Part shown: positions 15,356-23,426 of the stretch, in pieces
Numbering within the stretch: position 1 is the first letter of the stretch
Layout: each line of letters begins with the position of its first letter
Notes under the pieces: generated by a model
What the model saw: the letters and a program-made list of their open reading frames with translations, nothing else
Databases searched by the model: none
Told to the model about the DNA's origin: nothing
Translations under genes and position numbers: made by a program
Assembly: GCA_964643965.1 (NCBI GenBank)
Contig: CAZXVH010000008.1
Coordinates: forward strand, 1-64,000
Direction of reading: 5' to 3'
Source: GCA-2746795 sp964643965
Lineage (GTDB): Bacteria; Chloroflexota; Anaerolineae; Promineifilales; Promineifilaceae
Length of the DNA stretch: 64,000 nt

Positions 15356-16264
15356 ATGAGTACCGGCGTAATCGTATTGGCGTTACTGGGCAGCATGATG
15401 GTGGGGGCGCTGTTGGCTGTTTTAGTTGATACTTTTTATATGCGCCGCTGGCATGAAGCCGTGCAGTCAGACAAGGCCCAACTTGAGGCACAGCTGCGGC
15501 AGCGCACCATTCAACTGGGCCGCACTCAATCTGAACAGGTTGATTTAAAGGAAAAGCTGCGGGCTTACCAGCGTGAACTGGCGGAGGAGCGAGCAGAGGC
15601 CGACCGCCTGGATGATCTGCGGGTGGCATTGGAGACGAAACTGGAAACGGCCGTTCTCGATACCGAGAGCCTCAAAGCGGAAATCAAACAGTTTGACGAC
15701 GAAATAGACGACCTGCGTGATGAAAAAGTGGAGTTAGCCCGCCAACTTACGGTGGCCCACGTCGAAATGAAGTATCTGCAAGAAGATTTGGCTGAAAACC
15801 AGGAGCAGTTAAAGGGATTGGCTCAGTTAAAAGCGGATCATCAAAAAGTGGCGGCCAAGCTGGAGGTCGTCATCACTGAACGGGATGAGCGCAAGGCAGA
15901 AGTTGAGAAATTACTTAACAAGCTGGCCGCCATCGAAAAACTCCAGGCCAATCTCCAAGAAAAAGAAAGCAAACTAGAAACTGCCCATTCGCAGATCGAC
16001 AATATGCAAACGGCGTTGGGACGAGCCAAATCCCAAATCAAACATACTGGCAAGAGCCAGCTACAACTCATCAAAGGCATTGGTCCTGCCACAGAACGCA
16101 AACTCAAAGCGGCCGGCATCGTCACCATCGCCGATTTAGCAGAGGAAACGCCGGAACGCCTGCGGGAAATCCTTGACCTGAAAACCTCGTCGCGTATAAA
16201 CCTGGAGGCGTGGCTTGCTGAAGCGCAGCAGCTTGCGCCCACTTTTGGGGAAGAGACCCTTTAA
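15356..16264 (+). CDS. Membrane-anchored coiled-coil protein with C-terminal helix-hairpin-helix
   Basis: A 302-residue protein: TM segment at residues about 4-25 (VIVLALLGSMMVGALLAVLV), a long coiled coil (about 35-225, rich in Glu/Lys/Gln heptads), and a C-terminal HhH domain (LIKGIGPATERKLKAAGI ... ETPERLREILDL). AGGAG is 7 bases before the ATG at 15356. The layout recalls membrane-tethered proteins that hold nucleic acid or a partner away from the membrane. It follows its smaller HhH neighbour by 28 bases. Confidence 0.75.
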   Translation: MSTGVIVLALLGSMMVGALLAVLVDTFYMRRWHEAVQSDKAQLEAQLRQRTIQLGRTQSEQVDLKEKLRAYQRELAEERAEADRLDDLRVALETKLETAVLDTESLKAEIKQFDDEIDDLRDEKVELARQLTVAHVEMKYLQEDLAENQEQLKGLAQLKADHQKVAAKLEVVITERDERKAEVEKLLNKLAAIEKLQANLQEKESKLETAHSQIDNMQTALGRAKSQIKHTGKSQLQLIKGIGPATERKLKAAGIVTIADLAEETPERLREILDLKTSSRINLEAWLAEAQQLAPTFGEETL

Positions 16265-16432
16265 TCTTCAATCTTTAGCCGAGAAACGGCCGTTATCCCC
16301 CCAATCCCCTCTCCCTTTTATCAGAGTTGCAAATCTGCCCTTTTTGAGTATGCTAATGACTCGCGTTCCGTCTGTATCACCCTGGTTACTTGAAGTAAGT
16401 GTTGGCTGAAAAGCAGTTAAAGTAGAGCAAAG

Positions 16433-17005
16433 ATGATTCCAGAATTTAACCAACATGATGTGTTACCGCCATTCTTAGCTGGAACCAGTCCCACAGATAG
16501 GACACAAACGACCCCTTACCAAACAACCCTTTCAGAGATAGTGCAACGCTTTGGAATATCTGAGCAGCGACGCCAGATTTTGCAAGGTTTGATACAATAT
16601 AGACAAGCCTTAAGAAACGCAGGATTTACCGAAGGTTTTCAGTGGATAGATGGTAGCTTTATTGAAAATTGCGAAAAAGTTCGTAATAAACCACCCGCTG
16701 ACATAGATATTGTTTCGTTTTTACTTCGTCCGCAAATAGTGAAGAACGACGAAGAATTTGAGAACTTCTTTCACTCAGATATTGCTCCATTGTTGGATGT
16801 AAAAGATAAGTTCAAATGTGATGCATACTATGTTGATCTCAATGCCCATCCATTTTTGATTGTGAAATCAACACATTACTGGTTCGGTTTGTTCACTCAC
16901 CAAAGAGAAACATATCTTTGGAAAGGGTTGCTTGAAGTACCATTGAACAGCGATGATGAGTTAGCTCAACAGTTACTAAATGAGGAGGTATCAAATGCCT
17001 CGTAG
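16433..17005 (+). CDS. DUF6932-like nucleotidyltransferase-fold protein
   Basis: A 190-residue protein beginning MIPEFNQHDVLPPFL, with IDGSFIENCEKVRNKPPADIDIVSF. The GS...D-x-D arrangement is that of a nucleotidyltransferase active site, as in DUF6932 proteins. The gene is AT-rich and opens the 16.4-20.6 kb island. It overlaps the next gene by 11 bases, so the two are one unit. An MNT-like antitoxin or defence NTase role is plausible by analogy only. Confidence 0.65.
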   Translation: MIPEFNQHDVLPPFLAGTSPTDRTQTTPYQTTLSEIVQRFGISEQRRQILQGLIQYRQALRNAGFTEGFQWIDGSFIENCEKVRNKPPADIDIVSFLLRPQIVKNDEEFENFFHSDIAPLLDVKDKFKCDAYYVDLNAHPFLIVKSTHYWFGLFTHQRETYLWKGLLEVPLNSDDELAQQLLNEEVSNAS

Positions 17006-17939
17006 ACTTGAAATGGAATCGTTACAAGTTGATTTAGCAAACGTCAGTCAGATGTTAGAGACGGCCAAACAATATAATGATAAGGCAACTCTCTATCAAT
17101 TTGAACGACGAAAGAAAAATATTGAAGATAAATTGGCAGAGCTTGGAGACATACCGCAAACCCGGGCCAGCGTAGTACTGTTTTTTGGCGGCGATCCTGT
17201 AATTGGATCCGTCGGTGTAGCTGCGGATTTTGCTGGTAAAGTTCTGCAAAGTTTTCAAGAAATAGTCTCAAAAAGCTTTGCCACACAGGCAGTTGGTAAA
17301 CTGGGTGAACGCGGCAGAGTCCCATACGACAAAGATGCGAACTTAATGGTCACTGGAGTTGCACATGGATCGTTTGGGTTTGTACTTAATGAAGCCTCCG
17401 AACAAATGGAGATGTTTGATACAACACTCAAAGATGCTCTGGATTTTTCGGTTAGTGCAATTGTCAAATCCTCCACAGAAGATGATGAAGTGTTTGAGGC
17501 ATTGACCGAGGAACTTAATCACAGACTTTTACTTGCCTTAAAAACCTTTTTCCACGAACTAGACAATAATAATGCGACAATCAGAATGGTTGATGACAGC
17601 CGTGAATACATTATTGATGATAAAGCTGTAGACCGTGCCCGTACTCGAATAGAGGCCACAACCATTGAGGAAGAGGAAGAATCACCTAAAATTGGTGTTT
17701 TAAGTGGATTTCTGCCCAAACAGCGAAGGTTTGAATTAACTTTATCTGGTGGCGAGGTGATTTCAGGGTCTGCCACTGAAAAGGCCGCAGAAAAATTCAA
17801 TAAAATAGTCGCAGAACAAGGCGCACCAATCGGCCATGAATGTACAGTAAGCCTTGAAGTACGCACGGTTAAACCATTTAACCGCCCCGAGCGAAATGTT
17901 TATCGGTTGTTAAGTATTGATAAAGTTGCGGGAAATTAG
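16995..17939 (+). CDS. Unknown partner of the DUF6932-like protein
   Basis: A 314-residue protein with no family I can name. It has an N-terminal coiled coil (about 1-50), a Gly-rich segment FFGGDPVIGSVGVAADFAGK (about 65-85), a central helical part, an acidic stretch (IEEEEES) and a C-terminal beta-rich domain (LTLSGGEVISGSATEKA). The start at 16995 is fixed by GGAGG seven bases upstream; the stop of the preceding gene lies inside this one. The overlap implies a stoichiometric pair, possibly a toxin-antitoxin-like or defence module beside the restriction genes. Confidence 0.6.
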   Translation: MPRRLEMESLQVDLANVSQMLETAKQYNDKATLYQFERRKKNIEDKLAELGDIPQTRASVVLFFGGDPVIGSVGVAADFAGKVLQSFQEIVSKSFATQAVGKLGERGRVPYDKDANLMVTGVAHGSFGFVLNEASEQMEMFDTTLKDALDFSVSAIVKSSTEDDEVFEALTEELNHRLLLALKTFFHELDNNNATIRMVDDSREYIIDDKAVDRARTRIEATTIEEEEESPKIGVLSGFLPKQRRFELTLSGGEVISGSATEKAAEKFNKIVAEQGAPIGHECTVSLEVRTVKPFNRPERNVYRLLSIDKVAGN

Positions 17940-17971
17940 ATCTTACTTCTTGGAAGTTCCTTGCCGAAAAG

Positions 17972-18082
17972 ATGACTGACAATCCGCTGGCATCTCTTTA
18001 CAGTTACAGCCAGTTCTTGATAGCGCAATTAAATCGATTTGATAATGAACCGAGATGCCTCGTAAAGAGTGACTGTTATTAG
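17972..18082 (+). other. Short open frame, possible truncated gene remnant
   Basis: A 36-codon frame, MTDNPLASLYSYSQFLIAQL then NRFDNEPRCLVKSDCY, lies between the DUF6932 pair and the HNH gene. The N-terminal half looks protein-like and may be the start of a deleted gene. No ribosome site is convincing. Kept at low confidence. Confidence 0.25.
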
Positions 18083-18109
18083 CTGGAATCTTTGAGAAGA
18101 AACGGCCGT

Positions 18110-18158
18110 TTGCTCATAAGATTTGAGATAAAATATAATATGTTGTATTATTACAACA
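18110..18158 (+). promoter_or_regulatory. Promoter and operator-like inverted repeat upstream of the HNH gene
   Basis: TTGCTC (18110-18115) and TATAAT (18134-18139) are 18 bases apart. Directly downstream is a perfect inverted repeat, TGTTGTA-TTAT-TACAACA (18141-18158), ending 33 bases before the HNH start. Its position over the transcription start suggests a repressor site. The methyltransferase N-terminus, which looks like a helix-turn-helix, is a candidate binder (inference). Confidence 0.6.
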
Positions 18159-18191
18159 AATAAGTTTTGTATTCATGTAGGAAGGATTGTG

Positions 18192-19370
18192 ATGCGTTGG
18201 CGATGGGATCAGGGACGACTTGATTACTTTAATTTTGATAATTTGCGAAAGATAGCTCAAGTGTTGACTGATTTGAATGGCGTGAATATCCAAACAACAG
18301 GAATCGATCCCTTGCGAGAGTTACTCGTCGGACAAACTGGGCTACCCTTTGCTCCAGAAAGTTATACCGTCTGGCGCAACTATTCGCGTATTTTTAAATG
18401 GACTATGATTGCTGCCAGAATCGACCAGCAGTTAATGGTAACAGATGTCTGCCGAAAAATTGCAGATTCGAGCGAAGAAGGCTGGGGGGTAGACGAATAT
18501 CTTTCATTTATCATCCCTCGCACATACTACCCATCTCCAGCAACCCAGCAATATAATTTAACCGAAAACAAAACATTTCCCTTCTGTATAATACTGCGTT
18601 TTCTCGTGGCAAAATTTAAGCAACAGGGAGATGCTTCCATAACCCTCGATGATATATTCAGTTATCTTGTCGGTAATGAGTTAACAGGCGTTGAGCCACT
18701 TGAGACATTTCTAACTTTACAGCCAACAACACGACGTGGAAATGGGGATGAAAAACGACAGGTTCGAGAAATGTTGATTTTTCTTGCTCAGTCGAGTTTT
18801 TTGAAATGGAGTAATTCCACCCTTTTTCTTGATGTGATGGGTGGAGATGATGAAACAATTGAACGACTTGAGCAAATAGCAACTCCTTTGATCCTGTCTC
18901 AAAATCCAGATAGAGAGGGCGAAGTCATTCATTTGGGAACAATTGGCGACGTAATAATCCACCCCATTATGTCTGTTGCCAGAGAAATACAAGATGATTT
19001 AGTTTTTACAGAGGGAAAACGAATTCGTGTCACTCATTTGCGCGTTGAAAGAAGCCCTAAACTCAGACGAATGTTTTTTGCCAACTTATCTTTGCCATAC
19101 TATTGTGATATGTGCCGAGAAAACATGAAGGATCGTTACCCATGGACAGACAACTTGCTTGAAGTTCATCATTTACTACCGCTTTCATCTGTAGTCCGCT
19201 TAACTCGAACAGGAACATCATTTGCTGATTTAGTTCCTCTTTGCCCCAATTGTCATAAGGCCATTCACAATTACTATAGAAGTTGGTTAAGAACAGAAAA
19301 TCAACAAGATTTTACAACGGTTATTGAAGCCAAAAGCGTGTATAATGAAGCAAAAGAACAAATGGGCTAA
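18192..19370 (+). CDS. HNH restriction endonuclease (putative)
   Basis: A 392-residue protein with a C-terminal HNH/McrA-type zinc nuclease motif: YYCDMCRENM, LLEVHHLLPL, then DLVPLCPNCHKAIH, giving the two Cys pairs and the catalytic His. The first 290 residues are unrecognised and probably carry sequence recognition. The gene ends 8 bases before a C5-cytosine methyltransferase gene, so the pair looks like a type II restriction-modification system. A modification-dependent nuclease is less likely given the methyltransferase neighbour. AGGAAGG lies 6 bases before ATG 18192. Base composition is clearly AT-richer than the flanks. Confidence 0.8.
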   Translation: MRWRWDQGRLDYFNFDNLRKIAQVLTDLNGVNIQTTGIDPLRELLVGQTGLPFAPESYTVWRNYSRIFKWTMIAARIDQQLMVTDVCRKIADSSEEGWGVDEYLSFIIPRTYYPSPATQQYNLTENKTFPFCIILRFLVAKFKQQGDASITLDDIFSYLVGNELTGVEPLETFLTLQPTTRRGNGDEKRQVREMLIFLAQSSFLKWSNSTLFLDVMGGDDETIERLEQIATPLILSQNPDREGEVIHLGTIGDVIIHPIMSVAREIQDDLVFTEGKRIRVTHLRVERSPKLRRMFFANLSLPYYCDMCRENMKDRYPWTDNLLEVHHLLPLSSVVRLTRTGTSFADLVPLCPNCHKAIHNYYRSWLRTENQQDFTTVIEAKSVYNEAKEQMG

Positions 19371-19378
19371 TAAAACTT

Positions 19379-20578
19379 ATGCAAATTATAGAACCTTTAG
19401 CTATTTCAAAACAAGAAGCCATTCTCCAAAGTTGTATCCATGATGGTGTGAATTTGAGCGAGGCATTGGCAGCATCTGGTTTGTCGTATGATGACTTACG
19501 CTATCGTCACAACAAATTGATACCGCCTTCTCTGGCTACGTATCAAAAAATAGACAGCGCCGAAGCGGAATCACACAATATACCATCGGTGAGTTTTTTT
19601 TCTGGAGCCGGAGGGTTGGATTTAGGCTTTGAAAGCGCTGGTTTTCAACATTTAGCGTCATTTGAAATCAACGAGTTGTTTTGCCAAACTTTGAAGCATA
19701 ATAGACCACGTTGGAATATATTTGGGCCGCCTAACAGCAGTGGTGATTTAAAAAACAGAGAAGAAGTAACAAGCATATTGAAAACCAAGGTTGGAGTAAA
19801 GTCGCCTTTTAATGGTGTTTTTCATGGTGGGCCACCATGTCAACCTTTTAGCATTGCCGCTAACCAAAGATTTGCCAAGTCGGGTGATAATTTTAAGAGA
19901 CTAGGCTTTGCTCATGAAGAAAAAGGAAATTTACTGTTTGATTATATTTGGCAAATTCAAACCTTTAAACCTGCTGTATTTCTAATTGAAAATGTTTCCG
20001 GCTTGTTGACTATGGATAATGGAAAACAACTTGCCGAAGCAATCATATCGTTAGAAAAATGCGGTTATACTGTGGCAAAACCTACCCTTCTCAACGCTCG
20101 TAATTATGGTATTCCCCAATCAAGATCAAGAATATTTGTTATAGGCTGGAGAAATCAAAAGCGTCATTTTCGCTTCCCTCGTGAAGATTTGTTAGAAGTT
20201 CCATCTTCTGTAGCGCTGATTGATGTAGATTCGCTTCCAAATCATATTACTCGTAACCATAAAGCCAAATCAATTCTTCGTTATATGGAACTTCAATATG
20301 GACAACGTGATCAACTTGGTCGCGTAGATCGTCTCGATCCAACATTACCCTCTAAAACTGTTATTGCCGGTGGAAATGGCGGTGGCGGACGGTCACATTT
20401 GCATCCATATATTCCAAGGACACTTTCTCCTCGTGAATCTGCCCGATTGCAAACTTTCCCCGATGATTATGTGTTTTGTGGCTCTCCTGCGCGGCAATTG
20501 ACTCAAGTGGGAAATGCAGTTCCGCCTTTGCTTGGCAGGAAAATAGCTGAGGCAATATATGAATATCTCTTTGTCTAA
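19379..20578 (+). CDS. C5-cytosine DNA methyltransferase
   Basis: A 399-residue m5C methyltransferase. Motif I is FFSGAGGLDLGFE, motif IV is GGPPCQPFS with the catalytic Cys, motif VI is LIENVSG, motif VIII is QSRSRIFVIG, motif IX/X is RLQTFPDDY and QVGNAVPP. An extra N-terminal domain of about 65 residues contains VNLSEALAASGLSYDDL, which looks like a helix-turn-helix and may autoregulate, as in M.EcoRII-type enzymes. It follows the HNH gene by 8 bases. The target sequence cannot be read from the protein. Confidence 0.93.
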   Translation: MQIIEPLAISKQEAILQSCIHDGVNLSEALAASGLSYDDLRYRHNKLIPPSLATYQKIDSAEAESHNIPSVSFFSGAGGLDLGFESAGFQHLASFEINELFCQTLKHNRPRWNIFGPPNSSGDLKNREEVTSILKTKVGVKSPFNGVFHGGPPCQPFSIAANQRFAKSGDNFKRLGFAHEEKGNLLFDYIWQIQTFKPAVFLIENVSGLLTMDNGKQLAEAIISLEKCGYTVAKPTLLNARNYGIPQSRSRIFVIGWRNQKRHFRFPREDLLEVPSSVALIDVDSLPNHITRNHKAKSILRYMELQYGQRDQLGRVDRLDPTLPSKTVIAGGNGGGGRSHLHPYIPRTLSPRESARLQTFPDDYVFCGSPARQLTQVGNAVPPLLGRKIAEAIYEYLFV

Positions 20579-20592
20579 AAATGTGTATTGAA

Positions 20593-20720
20593 CTACCTCA
20601 ACAAGGTCTTCCGCAAACCATCCCCCTCCACCAGCCACACCTCCATCGCAAAGCGCTCAATAAAATAACGGTCATGCACCACCGCCAAAATCGTGCCTTC
20701 AACCTGCTCGAACGGCAGGT
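20593..20720 (-). pseudogene. 3' remnant of an ABC-F ATPase gene
   Basis: About 40 codons on the minus strand encode LPFEQVEGTILAVVHDRYFI followed by ERFAMEVWLVEGDGL and a stop. This is the C-terminal end of an ABC-F protein (the SHDRYF-type H-loop, here VHDRYF). The rest of the gene is missing upstream, where unrelated sequence and a hairpin begin. It lies at the right edge of the restriction island, so the insertion or its repair may have truncated it. The frame is not usable on its own. Confidence 0.75.
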
Positions 20721-20795
20721 GCGGCAGACAGGCTTGGCGCTAACGGCTCGGCAAATCATCAAACGCCTGGAGACGCTAACGGTGATTGAAACTGT

Positions 20796-20841
20796 GCCGA
20801 CAGCTACAAAGTCCACAAAGGTGGACTTTGTAGCTGTCGGC
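20796..20841. repeat. Perfect 21-bp stem inverted repeat
   Basis: GCCGACAGCTACAAAGTCCA plus one base, a 4-base loop (AAAG), and its exact complement form a perfect 21-bp stem, beside the ABC-F remnant and 60 bases before the arylsulfatase stop. There is no T-run, so it is not a classical terminator. It may be a fixed mobile hairpin like the class E and F families, or may act as a barrier between convergent transcripts. The rest of the 20579-20902 gap shows nothing else. Confidence 0.85.
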
Positions 20842-20902
20842 GTGAACCCATTCGCTGGTATAAAAAGTGGCGAATAATTCGTGACACTAATTCTTGTTCG
20901 AT

Positions 20903-23257
20903 TTACTGCCTTGCTAAAATGAGGCGCATGGATGCCTCATCGTCCTCGATTAAGTCACCACTCAAATCAAAGGTTACATGCTGAATGGCGCCGTTGAACT
21001 CAAACGGCGAAGCGTAGAAGGGAGCTGCGGGCGCGCCAGGATCAGCACCTACCGAAATGCCTCCGGTCAGACCAAGACTTAGTGGCGTGGTGTGGGGGAA
21101 ATCTGCTTGCCCCACCAACTTATCATCAATATAAAGCTGAGCGCGGCCGGGTGTGCCTTTGCCATTGGCAATATCGGGAGGACCTGTTACCTCAAACTCG
21201 AAGCGCAGCTCATGCGCTCCGGCGGGAACCACCTCCGAACTTTCCACATGCAGATAGTCACGCGCGACGTAGTTATGAACGTATTGCAGTTTGCCGTCTT
21301 TGATGTAGAGGGCGTAACCGCCATCTGTGCCGCCGTAGGAAACCAAGACGCCTTCACCACCCGTTTCAGGTATCTCCACAACGGCCGTTATGCTATGCGT
21401 TCGGTTCAACAAACGAGGCCCTGCATTAAACGGCACCGATTGCGTATGGGGATAGAAGCGATAACTGGATCGATCCTTGGAAAGCTGCGGCCGTTCATCG
21501 GCAAAGCGGGCTGTACCACGTCCATCTACGGGTAAGACATTGTACTTGCCTGCTTCCACATACCATTGCGCAATTAGTTCAATCAGCTTGGCACGATTCC
21601 CCTCAGCTACATTGTGGTTTTCCGCAAAATCTTCATCCACATGATACAGTTCCCATTGTGTGGCATCTAGCTCAGTTAATTTGTCTGCCGTAATAGGGAC
21701 GCCAAAGAACGCGCCAGCTTCCTTGAAGGAGGGGCCTGGCCACGGACAAACAGCCCGCCATCCATCATGATAGATAGAGCGGTGCCCCATCATCTCGAAA
21801 TATTGCGTGCGCCGCTTGCTTTCAGCTTTTTCATCGGCAAAGGTATGGGCAAAACTCAACCCCTCAATGGGCGATTGGGTGACGCCCTTCACACTGATTG
21901 GTGGCTCGATGCCTAGTACGTCTAATACAGTAGGAACCATGTCGATGGCATGAGTGTATTGGGTGCGTATTTCCCCTTTTGCCTCAATGCCCTTTGGATA
22001 GTGGGCAATAAACGGGTCGCTGATACCGCCACGATATGTTTCGCGTTTCCAACGGCGGAAAGGCGTATTGCCTGCCCACGTCCAACCCCAGGCGTAATGG
22101 TTGAAGGTCTTTGGGCCACCCAGTTCATCGATCAACTCCAGATTAGCTTCAAGCGATTCAGGCACATTGTTGAAGAATAAGTTTTCATTGACAGAGCCGG
22201 TCGGGCCACCTTCTGAACTGGCGCCGTTGTCGGAAATGACCATGATTAACGTATTGTCAAACTCCCCAATGTGCTTCAAGAAATCAATTAACCGGCCAAT
22301 ATGATGGTCGGTGTGTTCCAAGAAACCGGCGAACACTTCCATCATGCGCGCATAAAGTTTCTTTTCATCGTCGGAAAGCGACTCCCATTCAGCTACATCG
22401 GGATCATGGCGCGACAGTTCGGCATCGGGCGGGGCTATGCCCATCTCTTTTTGTTTGGCAAATGTTTTTTGACGGTAAGCTTCCCAGCCATCATCAAATT
22501 TCCCTTTGTACTTATCCGACCACTCTTTGCGCACGTGATGAGGAGCGTGCATGGCGCCGGTGCAGAAGTACATGAAGAACGGTTTGTCTGGGGCGACTTG
22601 TTTGGCATCTGCAATAAAGCTGACGGCTTTGTCCACTAAATCTTCGGTGATATGATACCCTTCTTCGGGTGTTTTTGGGGGTTCGACTTGGTGGCTGTCG
22701 TAGACGAGTTCTGGGTAATATTGATGCGTTTCGCCGCCGAGGAAGCCGTAGAAGCGTTCAAAACCACGTCCCAGCGGCCAACGGTCATACGGCCCCGCCG
22801 CTGAAATTTGGTCAGCAGGGGTGAGATGCCATTTGCCAATGGCGTAGGTGTTGTAGCCGTGTTGGAGCAGCATTTCTGAAAGGAAGCCATTTTCAAAAGG
22901 AATGTTGCCGTTTGATCCTGGATAACCGGTGGAGCCTTCGGTGATGCAGGCCATGGCGTTGGAGTGATGGTTGCGTCCGGTGAGCATACAGGTACGCGAG
23001 GGTGAACAGAGCGCGGTGGTGTGCATGTTGTTGTAGCGCAGCCCGTTTTCTGCCAGGGCGTCTATGTTCGGTGTGTTGATGGGGCTGCCGTAACAGCCAA
23101 GTTGGCCAAAGCCCGTATCATCCAGCACGATATAGAGGACATTGGGCGCGTTTTTTGCGGCCCGCAGTGGTTCCGGCCAAGCCGGTTCGGACACATCAAA
23201 TGTACGCCCGATGACGCCATTGAAGGCGGTGCCAGGTTTGTACTCTTTTAAAGACAT
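20903..23257 (-). CDS. Arylsulfatase with C-terminal extension
   Basis: A 784-residue type I sulfatase. The formylglycine motif CSPSRTCMLTGR lies near residue 85. Metal ligands appear in YIVLDDTGFGQLG and in VISDNGAS. IGKWHLTP is typical of the family. The last 170 residues form a beta-rich lectin-like extension (LSLGLTGGISVGADPGAP). It hydrolyses sulfate esters and needs an anaerobic or FGE-type maturase, which is not seen here. No signal peptide is apparent, so the protein may be cytoplasmic. Confidence 0.92.
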   Translation of the reverse strand: MSLKEYKPGTAFNGVIGRTFDVSEPAWPEPLRAAKNAPNVLYIVLDDTGFGQLGCYGSPINTPNIDALAENGLRYNNMHTTALCSPSRTCMLTGRNHHSNAMACITEGSTGYPGSNGNIPFENGFLSEMLLQHGYNTYAIGKWHLTPADQISAAGPYDRWPLGRGFERFYGFLGGETHQYYPELVYDSHQVEPPKTPEEGYHITEDLVDKAVSFIADAKQVAPDKPFFMYFCTGAMHAPHHVRKEWSDKYKGKFDDGWEAYRQKTFAKQKEMGIAPPDAELSRHDPDVAEWESLSDDEKKLYARMMEVFAGFLEHTDHHIGRLIDFLKHIGEFDNTLIMVISDNGASSEGGPTGSVNENLFFNNVPESLEANLELIDELGGPKTFNHYAWGWTWAGNTPFRRWKRETYRGGISDPFIAHYPKGIEAKGEIRTQYTHAIDMVPTVLDVLGIEPPISVKGVTQSPIEGLSFAHTFADEKAESKRRTQYFEMMGHRSIYHDGWRAVCPWPGPSFKEAGAFFGVPITADKLTELDATQWELYHVDEDFAENHNVAEGNRAKLIELIAQWYVEAGKYNVLPVDGRGTARFADERPQLSKDRSSYRFYPHTQSVPFNAGPRLLNRTHSITAVVEIPETGGEGVLVSYGGTDGGYALYIKDGKLQYVHNYVARDYLHVESSEVVPAGAHELRFEFEVTGPPDIANGKGTPGRAQLYIDDKLVGQADFPHTTPLSLGLTGGISVGADPGAPAAPFYASPFEFNGAIQHVTFDLSGDLIEDDEASMRLILARQ

Positions 23258-23426
23258 ATTTTCGCTCCTTGTGGTGGATGAACTAAAGTTTTGTCGCAGT
23301 TCGACACGACCTGGATTTTAACCTGAATGGGCATTTGGGGAAACGGCCGTTTCCCCCGAGTCTACGAGCAAGTTGTCAAGATATGGCTGAGAGTAGTACG
23401 CACGTGGGCGTGTGAACCCCTCATCT

